The notes under the pieces: generated by a model
The model's input: only the letters and a program-made list of their open reading frames with translations
Database searches by the model: none
What the model was told of the DNA's origin: nothing
Position numbers and translations under genes: made by a program
Assembly (NCBI GenBank): GCA_963971425.1
Contig: OZ020524.1
Span: 21,319,022 to 21,383,021 of the forward strand
Direction: 5' to 3'
Origin: Bryoerythrophyllum caledonicum
Taxonomy: Eukaryota; Streptophyta; Bryopsida; Pottiales; Pottiaceae
Length of the DNA stretch: 64,000 nt
Shown: positions 1 to 7,669 of the stretch, in pieces
How the letters are laid out: every line of letters begins with the position of its first letter
How positions within the stretch are numbered: the first letter of the stretch is position 1

Positions 1-3000
1 GTTGAGGAGTACTGGCGCCAGCGTGTGGAGTTGGTGACTGCGCTCAAGGAGAGTGCAGTTGCCCAACTGCCGACTTCCACCGAGGAGCCTAAGGTGGAAG
101 AGAGTCTCTTCGGGGAGGACTCCAGGGGCAAGGGTGTTGCCATTGTCGGCGAACGGGTTGGCATGGGGGCCATGTCCCGTTTGGCCGTTGCCACACGTGC
201 GGCATTGATGGCGGTTGGCGATCCGCCTGCCTTTGATCCTCTAGCGCAGTTCATGGCGCATTTAGAGGTGGAGTACGGGGGCTTCAGGCGTGATCAGATG
301 CAGCGCAGCCAGGATTTCCGCCGGGAGAAGGAGGATACCCCACGCACCATGTATACCCGGTTGGCACGGTTGTCAGCTGAGGCTGGTGATGTGTTCACGA
401 AGCGCCAACTGGTGAAGATCTTCATCTCCAAGTTGGACAAGAGGATGGTGGAATTGATTAGTCCACATCTTCTTTTTCGGTATCATGGCAACGCCACTTT
501 GGCTCAGGCGTTTGCCGAGGTGGAAGCGCTCGATAGAGCACTGGGCGTGAGCGAGGCCACTGATTTAGTGACGTCCCTATTAGAGGCTCCCAAGTCCAAG
601 AAGCTTGCCACCACCACCGGTAGCTTGGCGGAGGCACAACCTGAAAAGGTTGTGCATTGTTGGGCTTGTGGGGAGGCTGGTCACACCAAGGGGAACCCCA
701 ACTGTTCCAAGAAGAAGGGGGCAGGGGCGGTGAAGGCCAAGCCCAAGACTGAGGCAGCCAAGCCTGCAGAGAAGGCTGGGGGTAAGGGGAACAAGCTTGT
801 GACATGTTCTCACTGTGGCAAGACTGGCCACACTGATGAGAACTGCTTTTCTCTTCATCCAGAGAAGCACCCAGGGTCTTCAGCTGTTGGATCGGATGCG
901 GTGAAGACACTGCAGGCTGAACTCGCGGAGCTGAAGAAGCAGATGAGTGCGATGGCTTCTTTGGGGCAAGTGGCAGAGACACGGCCTCCATCGAGGGGTC
1001 AGGGCTCATCTTCAGCCCTAGACCGCTACTTGTATGGCGCTTCAGGGGAGGTGGTGGCAGCAGTGGCCACTCGTGCTCAGACTATTGCACAAGTAGTGGC
1101 ACCTTCATCCTCTGTGCCGGTTAGTAGTGGCCGTCCACGCCACACGGGTTTGCCGGACCACATTGGTCAGTCCCGGCTACCACTTTCTTTTGGCATCGCG
1201 GATGCGGCTATTTCTACTGCCTCTCCCACTCCGCCCCCGATCCCACCGCTTTCTTCCACTCATGGGGATGCCGCACACACCTTGGCGTATAAGGTGTTGC
1301 AGTTGCCCGTGTTTGCCGGTGTGGATTTTCTGACACCGGATTTTCGACCATCTGGTGTATTCCACTTGGCAGGTAGTATGTTGGAGGGCAAGGTGCCCAT
1401 GCCTTCATTGGAGGTGTCGCAGGCGGTGACGGCTCCACCCACCGAGGAAGATTTGGTGGCATTGCGGGCCAAGTTGGCGGCGGAGGCTATTTCCGTGTTT
1501 GAGGCCAATGCCACTTCCACACCTACGGAGCAGTCCTCCGGGGATCAGTCATTGATCTCTGAAGTGGCTTATTTATCTGACATTGCAGCCCGGTCGGCAC
1601 GAGAGCGCCGTAGTGTGCGTCCAGGGGTTGTACGTTTGGTGAATGACGACGGAGTCATGGTGGTTAGCCGTACGGACGGCAACCCCACTCGAGCTACCCC
1701 CTTGCGTGTTATGTTGAACTCTGGAGCTCAGCCAGTGATGATTAGCAAGCAGCTAGCCCTGGATTTGGGTCTAGGTGCTTCGGACCTCGAGCCTTGCCCA
1801 TTTACGATTGTTACATCGGTTGGAGGCACGGAGAAGGCCATGGGGTACACCCGACATCCGTTACAGTTGATGTTCGGTGTCGGATCTAGTCCATTGTTCT
1901 CCCACGTATCCCTTCAGTGTGCTGTGACTGGTGCCACCAACTATGACATTCTGGTGGGTCAGCAAGCACTTTATCCTCTCGATTTTGGAGTGGATAATTG
2001 GACGGAGGAGGCCTGGATTAGGCCTGGGTGGTCTGCCGGTGATGGCAGAAAGGAGCTCATTCCGGTTGTCTTCGCAGCTAGCGCGGTGACTTCCACGGCG
2101 GACGCTATGTTTGGGTGCAGTGCGTTGGCTTCTGATTTGCCATGTGGTTCTACGCTTTTGGAGGAGACATATGCTTTTATGTCGGGGGTAGCGAAATCAC
2201 GGGAGTACATACCACTACAGATCCCTGCACGTCATTGCAAGGATCCAGTTCTGCCTTGGGGAACTCAGTTGGAGCTTACCCGTTGGAGTCGGGAGATTGT
2301 GGATGCTTTGGATGCTCCACATCTCTTAGTGGACTCTTCTACTCCGTTGTTGGCTCGTACAATTCAGTGGCAACCACCAGATGAGGATATTACCCTCGTG
2401 GAGCTATTTGCCGGTATCGGTACGGGGCTCGCGGCTGTGTTAGAAGCTGGGCTCAAGGTACGCCGGTACATTCACGTCGATAGTGGCTTTGCAGCCAATC
2501 GAGTTGCTCACCACCACATTCAGCGTCTTCTGGCGTTGTACCCGGAGCAGTTACCACCTTCTGCCATTCGGGGATGTTTTGGCAAGCTGCCACGTGATGT
2601 GACGTTGATCAGTGAGGATGATCTGCGCCGGTTAGGTCACGTGGACTTGGTGATTGCCGGATGGCCTTGCCAAGGCCATTCACGGGCGGGAAGTGGACGT
2701 GGCTTGGATGATCCACGGTCGGGTCTCTTTGCGGATTTGCTCAGGCTCGTCCAGTGGTGGATTACCCACCAATCGACACCACCGGGGTACATTTTTGAGA
2801 ATGTACCCCCATTGGGGGATACACGGACGAAAGTGCGTGAGGATGGGGCGTACATCCATCACCTTCTTGGTCCCCCTACGTTTGTTGATGCCGCAGCGTT
2901 GGGATCTTACGCCCATCGGCCACGTTGGATTTGGACCAACATGGCATCATCCACGACGCTCACTTCTGCACTTGCTCAAGTGCAACGGCCCGTGCGCCGT

Positions 3001-3639
3001 GAGGTCGATGACATTTTAGACGACCACCGTGTTTCCACGGAGGTTACGAAGGATGATGAGCCACCATTGGCGGTGGTCAACCGCGTTGGTTTCACTCGGG
3101 GGGCATTTCCCACTTTGATGTGCTATCCAGGCTCTTTTGCCTTCAGGTCACGCGGTCCGGGCATGGTTTGGGATTCTTCTTCCCAAACTTTCGAGGAGCC
3201 TTCTGCCGATGAGAGGGAGCGGGCGATGGGCTTTTTGACAGGCACCACCGCCGCACCGGATATCTCTGAGGGCCAACGCCGTTATTTGTTGGGTCAAGCC
3301 ATTGACCTCAACACCCTTGTTTGGATATGTGGCCTCTGTTTCGCCGCTCAACGCCGTTCGAGTGACCATCCACGCGTGCTGGGGGCAGACTCTGATGGTC
3401 AGGGGGCAGCGGTGCCACATCTCACAGAAATCGAGGAAGCGGAGTTGCTTTTTCGTTTGAAGAGGCATGCAGCTGAAGAGCTTCGTGCTCAGCGTGTCTT
3501 TGCAGCCTTGGCAGAGGACTTTGGCCGTGAGGATGCTCGGGATATATTTTCCCAGTTTTATCATCACGACACGGGATTTTCTATAGATCCTGTGAGTGAG
3601 GGGTGTGGGGGCATTAATGCCCTCTCTGCTACCAAGTAG
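1..3639 (+). CDS. Gag-protease-DNA methyltransferase polyprotein (5' partial)
   Basis: The frame is open to the left edge, so the start is outside the window. Residues are counted from position 25. Gag occupies about 1-200. Zinc knuckles lie near 212-227 (CX2CX4HX6C) and 261-274 (CX2CX4HX4C). A retropepsin-like region covers about 555-660; its active site reads NSG at 565-567 where DSG/DTG is expected. A C5-DNA methyltransferase covers about 789-1105: motif I FAGIG (795-799), motif IV GWPCQGHS with the catalytic Cys at 882, motif VI FENVPP (924-929), motif VIII-like HRPRWIWTN, and motif IX/X-like ERERAMGF and LLGQA. The motif order is not rearranged and the HRPRW block resembles DNMT3. The ORF ends with TAG at 3637-3639 and pol continues in the same frame. 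Confidence is high for the domains and lower for catalytic activity. Confidence 0.93.
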   Translation, partial: VEEYWRQRVELVTALKESAVAQLPTSTEEPKVEESLFGEDSRGKGVAIVGERVGMGAMSRLAVATRAALMAVGDPPAFDPLAQFMAHLEVEYGGFRRDQMQRSQDFRREKEDTPRTMYTRLARLSAEAGDVFTKRQLVKIFISKLDKRMVELISPHLLFRYHGNATLAQAFAEVEALDRALGVSEATDLVTSLLEAPKSKKLATTTGSLAEAQPEKVVHCWACGEAGHTKGNPNCSKKKGAGAVKAKPKTEAAKPAEKAGGKGNKLVTCSHCGKTGHTDENCFSLHPEKHPGSSAVGSDAVKTLQAELAELKKQMSAMASLGQVAETRPPSRGQGSSSALDRYLYGASGEVVAAVATRAQTIAQVVAPSSSVPVSSGRPRHTGLPDHIGQSRLPLSFGIADAAISTASPTPPPIPPLSSTHGDAAHTLAYKVLQLPVFAGVDFLTPDFRPSGVFHLAGSMLEGKVPMPSLEVSQAVTAPPTEEDLVALRAKLAAEAISVFEANATSTPTEQSSGDQSLISEVAYLSDIAARSARERRSVRPGVVRLVNDDGVMVVSRTDGNPTRATPLRVMLNSGAQPVMISKQLALDLGLGASDLEPCPFTIVTSVGGTEKAMGYTRHPLQLMFGVGSSPLFSHVSLQCAVTGATNYDILVGQQALYPLDFGVDNWTEEAWIRPGWSAGDGRKELIPVVFAASAVTSTADAMFGCSALASDLPCGSTLLEETYAFMSGVAKSREYIPLQIPARHCKDPVLPWGTQLELTRWSREIVDALDAPHLLVDSSTPLLARTIQWQPPDEDITLVELFAGIGTGLAAVLEAGLKVRRYIHVDSGFAANRVAHHHIQRLLALYPEQLPPSAIRGCFGKLPRDVTLISEDDLRRLGHVDLVIAGWPCQGHSRAGSGRGLDDPRSGLFADLLRLVQWWITHQSTPPGYIFENVPPLGDTRTKVREDGAYIHHLLGPPTFVDAAALGSYAHRPRWIWTNMASSTTLTSALAQVQRPVRREVDDILDDHRVSTEVTKDDEPPLAVVNRVGFTRGAFPTLMCYPGSFAFRSRGPGMVWDSSSQTFEEPSADERERAMGFLTGTTAAPDISEGQRRYLLGQAIDLNTLVWICGLCFAAQRRSSDHPRVLGADSDGQGAAVPHLTEIEEAELLFRLKRHAAEELRAQRVFAALAEDFGREDARDIFSQFYHHDTGFSIDPVSEGCGGINALSATK
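2389..3330 (+). other. C5-cytosine DNA methyltransferase domain inside the gag ORF
   Basis: The domain holds AdoMet-binding motif I (FAGIG, 2407-2421), the catalytic PCQ loop (TGC for Cys at 2668-2670), the ENV motif (2797-2805), an Arg-rich motif VIII-like block just after 2900, and a C-terminal LLGQA block. It could methylate cytosine using S-adenosylmethionine as donor. It lies in frame between protease and reverse transcriptase with no stop or frameshift, so it is translated as part of the element's polyprotein and is not a host gene caught in an insertion. Whether it acts de novo, and on which sequence context, cannot be read from sequence. Confidence 0.9.
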
Positions 3640-3645
3640 CAATCA
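3637..3645 (+). promoter_or_regulatory. Candidate UAG stop-codon readthrough site between gag-DNMT and pol
   Basis: UAG is followed by CAAUCA, which fits the UAG-CAR-YYA context known from tobamovirus-type leaky stops. Gag and pol are in the same frame and the pol frame stays open straight after the stop. No ATG occurs in pol before the reverse transcriptase core (first Met in VMPSKK, near 3988). Readthrough is therefore the simplest way to make pol. Confidence 0.7.
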
Positions 3646-6600
3646 CCGGCCGTGCCGGTACGCGGTGAGTCTTCTACGGTGGAGAAGGAGACCACGGAGT
3701 TTGATGATTGGCCTTTGGATTTGGGGCCACATCTTACTGGTGCCGAGGCACGAAGGGTACGAGCGTTTATACGTTCGTATCGTAGTTGTTTTGCCTTTAG
3801 TCTCCATGATTTGGAGGGCTATAGAGGCAAACCAATTCACATTCAGTTGGAGGATGACCACCCGATCTTCCGACGATCGTACAAACTTAGTCTCTCTGAG
3901 AAAGTTGGGGTTCAAACTCGTTGTCAGGAGTTGTTGGACGCCAGCTTGATTGAGCTCTCTAACGGCGAGTACGCTTGTGCCACGGTGATGCCATCGAAGA
4001 AGGACATCTTTGGCAACTGGACGGAGAAGCGGATGTGTGGGGATTATAGGCCGGTCAATCGTAAGACCAAGTCGGATCGGTATCCCATGCCCACGCCAGA
4101 GGAGTTGTTTGATGCAGTGGGACACGCCAGAGTATTTAGTACTCTGGATTTGCGGTCCGGTTACCACCAGTTACCATTGATGGTGGAAGACCGGATGAAG
4201 ACCGCGTTCTGGGGAGTTGATCTGGATGGGAGAGATCAGCTCTACCATTGGAAGTTTCTCCCATTTGGCCTCAAGAACGCACCCGCTGAGTTTCAGAGGG
4301 TGATGGACCGGGTGTTGACCGGTTTACCGTTTGCCCGATGCTACATTGATGATGTTATCATTTTTAGTAGCAGCCCACAGGAGCATGTGAGGCATCTTCA
4401 GGCGGTGTTTCAGAGGTTACGGCAGTGGGGATTGCGCTTGCACCATGGCAAATGCAAATTCTTCCATGACCGGTTGCCATACTTGGGACATATGATTGTT
4501 CCAGGAGGTCTTGGCGTGCAGCAGGCGAAGGTTGACGCGCTGCAGAAGATCCCAGCCCCAATCGACGTGTCGCGGCTTAGAGCTTTTCTTGGCCTGGCGA
4601 ATTACTATCGCCGGTTTGTCAAGAACTTCAGCTTGATTGCCAAGCCGTTGACTATTCTCACGGGGAAGGATCAGCCATGGATTTGGGGACGGGAGCAGCA
4701 GCAGGCGTTTGCTACTTTGAAGCTGAAGCTCGGTTCAGCGCCTGTACTGCGGCGTCCAGATGCTACACGGCCTTTCCACTTGCACACAGATTGGAGTGCA
4801 GTAGGATTGGGAGCCGTGTTGACTCAAAAGGATGATGAAAGACGGGAGTACGTTGTGGCGTTCGCTTCTAGGAGCAACAACAACGCGGAGTCCAACTATT
4901 CGTCCTATGAGGGGGAGGCCTTGGCCGCGGTTTGGGCCATAGCTCATTTTAGGCCCTACTTGTATGGGCAGCGTTTTACTTTGGTGACCGACCACCAGCC
5001 TTTGAAGTGGCTCATGGAGTCTGACAAGCTTACTGGCAAGCTTGCCAGGTGGGCTTTGTTGCTCCAGGAGTATGATTTTGAGGTTGTACACCGGGCGGGC
5101 ATCACGAACTTGGATGCGGATGGTCTATCTCGCAATCCAAGTCCATCGGAGGAGGATTTGACTGGTGTCAGGTGGCATGGGGACTGTGACAGGGAGTCAG
5201 TCCCGGGGTGGCATGCAGCAGCCTACCTCACATTGATGTCTGGATCCACATCGACGTTGCCTGATATGGCAGCTGATGAGGAACCAGACAAGGCCCAGGT
5301 TGTTAGCGACGTGTGGGAAGACGTTCCAGTCTTGCACAAGCTGCAACATGGCACACTTCCGCCCGCTCTTTCGGCTATGGAGCGCGATCGAGTTGGACAC
5401 CGGATAGCGAGGTTCCGTTGGGAGAACGGCCTTCTATTTCGGTTGTGGCCGGATGGAACTAGGCGCATAGTTCCCAGACCGGATCAGAGGGCTTCGTTGG
5501 TACGGCAAGTACACGAAGATCTTGGTCATTTTGGTGTGCGGCGGACTCATTCGATGTTGCGCAGTCAATATTGGTGGACCGGCATGTATCAGCAGGTGGC
5601 CATGTACATTTCACGGTGTGAAGTCTGTGATCGGGTCAGATCCAGCTTCAACACATTGTCACCACAGTTGCAGCCTTTGCCCATCATGGATTTGGGCTAC
5701 CGTTGGTCTCTGGATTTTGCCGGGCCACTTGTTGTCACCCCACGTGGAGCCAAGTACGTGTTGGTGATGGTGGAGCACTTCAGCAAGTGGATTGAGCTTG
5801 TGGCATTACCACAGAACTCCTCGGAGTTGGCGGCCATGGCATTCCTTGACCGGGTGCTCGCTCGTTTTGGAGCCCCAGCTGAGGTGTTGACTGACCAAGG
5901 GCGTGAGTTCCTTGGTGCTTTCGAGGCTTTGTGCACCAAGGCTTTGATTGACCACCGTACGACTTCTAGAGATCATCCGGAAGCGGACCGTTTGGCGGAG
6001 CGTGTGGTTCAGACCGTCAAGCGTGGACTACGAAAGTATGGATTACTTCAGGGTGGCCACCGTGATTGGGATCTGATGATACCATGGATCGCCATGGGAT
6101 ACCGGTTTAGCCGGCAGGCCTCTTTGGCCGCTTTCAGTCCGTATCAATTGTTGTACGGACGGGAGCCGATTCTACCCAGTTCTGTATGGGAGAAGTTGGC
6201 CCCAGTTGTGGACTTGGATGATCCAGAGGTTTGGATCCAGTGTCTGCGTGACCGAGCGGAGTTCTTCAAGCGGGCCATGCCAATGGCCATGGAGAATTTA
6301 TCCATCGCTCAGCACCGCGACACATTACGGTACGCTCGCATTCGCAGCGGCGCTTATCGACCTCAGTTGCGGCGTTTCTCCACTGGAGATTACGTTTATT
6401 TGCAACGTGAGGCGCCTACGACGTTAGACGTCAAGGCCGGGCGCACCATTCTTCGTGTGAAGGATGTGTTGCCCAGTGGCATCTTGTTGCTGGAAGGCAA
6501 AGATGGCCGGGAGTGTCGGGAGCACTCCAAGAACTGCGCGCCCTGCCATTTGCCCATTGATGGCTCCGTGCATCCTGAGTTGGCCGTTGTGCCACAGGGT

Positions 6601-6783
6601 CTTCCGTGTTATGTGTGTGGTGAGAAGAAGGATGCGGCTACTATGTTGCTTTGTGACCATTGCCAGCGTGGTTGGCATATGGCTTGCTTGACGCCGCCTC
6701 TCTCTACTCTACCGTCCGGGGATTGGACTTGCCCTCGTTGTCGGAGGTCTTCGAGTCACGTTTCACCCGATGAAACGGCTTGA
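3640..6783 (+). CDS. Pol polyprotein: reverse transcriptase, RNase H, integrase, PHD finger
   Basis: The frame opens directly after the gag stop and ends with TGA at 6781-6783. Reverse transcriptase has a DLRSGYHQ block and the YIDD active site at 4342-4353. RNase H shows TDWSA, EGEALAAVW and TDHQPLKW, then DADGLSR. Integrase has an N-terminal HHCC zinc finger (HEDLGHFG, then CEVC) and a core with LDFAG, LTDQGREF and the Glu in AERVVQTVK, giving D,D,E. The C terminus is a C4HC3 PHD finger (6607-6741) instead of the chromodomain usual in plant chromoviruses. No usable start codon precedes RT, so expression probably needs readthrough. No frameshift was seen. Confidence 0.95.
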   Translation, partial: QSPAVPVRGESSTVEKETTEFDDWPLDLGPHLTGAEARRVRAFIRSYRSCFAFSLHDLEGYRGKPIHIQLEDDHPIFRRSYKLSLSEKVGVQTRCQELLDASLIELSNGEYACATVMPSKKDIFGNWTEKRMCGDYRPVNRKTKSDRYPMPTPEELFDAVGHARVFSTLDLRSGYHQLPLMVEDRMKTAFWGVDLDGRDQLYHWKFLPFGLKNAPAEFQRVMDRVLTGLPFARCYIDDVIIFSSSPQEHVRHLQAVFQRLRQWGLRLHHGKCKFFHDRLPYLGHMIVPGGLGVQQAKVDALQKIPAPIDVSRLRAFLGLANYYRRFVKNFSLIAKPLTILTGKDQPWIWGREQQQAFATLKLKLGSAPVLRRPDATRPFHLHTDWSAVGLGAVLTQKDDERREYVVAFASRSNNNAESNYSSYEGEALAAVWAIAHFRPYLYGQRFTLVTDHQPLKWLMESDKLTGKLARWALLLQEYDFEVVHRAGITNLDADGLSRNPSPSEEDLTGVRWHGDCDRESVPGWHAAAYLTLMSGSTSTLPDMAADEEPDKAQVVSDVWEDVPVLHKLQHGTLPPALSAMERDRVGHRIARFRWENGLLFRLWPDGTRRIVPRPDQRASLVRQVHEDLGHFGVRRTHSMLRSQYWWTGMYQQVAMYISRCEVCDRVRSSFNTLSPQLQPLPIMDLGYRWSLDFAGPLVVTPRGAKYVLVMVEHFSKWIELVALPQNSSELAAMAFLDRVLARFGAPAEVLTDQGREFLGAFEALCTKALIDHRTTSRDHPEADRLAERVVQTVKRGLRKYGLLQGGHRDWDLMIPWIAMGYRFSRQASLAAFSPYQLLYGREPILPSSVWEKLAPVVDLDDPEVWIQCLRDRAEFFKRAMPMAMENLSIAQHRDTLRYARIRSGAYRPQLRRFSTGDYVYLQREAPTTLDVKAGRTILRVKDVLPSGILLLEGKDGRECREHSKNCAPCHLPIDGSVHPELAVVPQGLPCYVCGEKKDAATMLLCDHCQRGWHMACLTPPLSTLPSGDWTCPRCRRSSSHVSPDETA
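6607..6741 (+). other. PHD zinc finger at the C terminus of pol
   Basis: Cys-X2-Cys, Cys-X2-Cys, His-X2-Cys and Cys-X2-Cys fit the C4HC3 order, with the GWHMACL and DWTCPRC blocks typical of PHD fingers. PHD fingers often bind histone H3 tails. Placed after integrase it may steer insertion, as chromodomains do in chromoviruses; this role is inference. Confidence 0.85.
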
Positions 6784-7100
6784 ATTCCTCATAGACTTGT
6801 CATTGTGTGGTGCGTTGCCATCCAGTTGGAGTTCCTGGTTTCGGTTCAGGGATAGGCAACGTGGAGATTGACCAAGGGATTGGCAATAAAATTGCCTAAG
6901 GCGATTAAAGATGGGGCTCACATTGTACCCGGCCTACCATCTCTTTGTTACTTCTTCATATACTTATTGATTCGATGACGGCGACATCTTTGGCTGGATG
7001 CGTACAGTTGTTGCAGCGACATCCCCTTGGCGTTTAGTCTTATTAGTGTTGTTTGGTCCTAGCTGGATAGAGGGTCTCTTTATCCGCTAGGGGGGGCACT
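6784..7100 (+). other. Untranslated internal region and polypurine tract of the retroelement
   Basis: No ORF. The segment ends in a G-rich run (seven G at 7090-7096) directly before the TG that begins the LTR, the expected place for the polypurine tract that primes plus-strand DNA synthesis. Confidence 0.65.
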
Positions 7101-7564
7101 TGAGGGTGTATTACGTATACTTGTTGTAGTGTATGTTTTTCGTTTATTTGATGTTGGTTAGGACTCTCGATCTGTTGTGGTTATCGATCTTTCTTTACAC
7201 GACAGCTGTCACGGGACGTGGCATCGAGGGTCTCTCCGTATCGTAGATTTTAGCGTAGATTAGTTTGTTACTAATCTACGTGTGTTTAGGGACGAACGGC
7301 GGCGCACCGTTTTCATCCGTGGATGATTTTCATCCACTTAGGGTTGTATGCGTGTGCGTATAGTGCCGCACACGTCCTTGACTTGACGTCTTTGTCAAGT
7401 CAAGCTTTGTGAGTGTGTTTAGAGAGTGATTAGTGAGTCCTTGCTTGTTAGTGATGGTTTGTCATTAGTAAAGACTCTACATTCTCTAGTTCCACTCGCA
7501 CTCGTTGATTCTTCCTTCGTGGAGTGCGAGACGCTTGACTACTTGTGATTCATACATCTTTCCT
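7101..7564 (+). repeat. 3' LTR of the DNMT retroelement
   Basis: Starts TGAGGGTGTATTACG right after the polypurine tract. The first 105 bases recur at 7565-7669 with one difference, giving a repeat offset of 464 bases. The true end may be CATACA at 7556, leaving 8 bases before the next copy, or 7564. The 5' LTR is outside the window, so ends and target duplication cannot be checked. Confidence 0.8.
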
Positions 7565-7669
7565 TGAGGGTGTATTACGTATACTTGTTTTAGTGTATGT
7601 TTTTCGTTTATTTGATGTTGGTTAGGACTCTCGATCTGTTGTGGTTATCGATCTTTCTTTACACGACAG
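7565..7669 (+). repeat. Truncated second LTR copy in tandem
   Basis: 105 bases match 7101-7205 except for one base (G versus T in the ttgtNtag stretch). The copy stops at GACAG, where unrelated SWIM-gene sequence begins. It could be a remnant of a neighbouring element or of an LTR-LTR recombination. Confidence 0.85.

Larger units (their letters stand above)
1..7564 (+). mobile_element. Ty3/gypsy LTR retrotransposon with DNA methyltransferase and PHD finger (5' end outside window)
   Basis: In order: gag with two zinc knuckles, a retropepsin-like domain, a C5-cytosine DNA methyltransferase, UAG, reverse transcriptase, RNase H, integrase and a PHD finger, then a polypurine tract and the 3' LTR. 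RT-RH-IN order is that of Ty3/gypsy. Both long ORFs are open, so the copy looks young. The 5' LTR, primer-binding site and gag start lie left of the window. A DNMT inside a retroelement is rare; such elements have been reported in dinoflagellates and a charophyte alga. The coding part is richer in GC than the spacer after 9.7 kb. Confidence 0.93.

Noticed and set aside
458..1009. 183-aa ORF on the minus strand
   Set aside because: Mirror of the gag ORF on the plus strand; no domain of its own.
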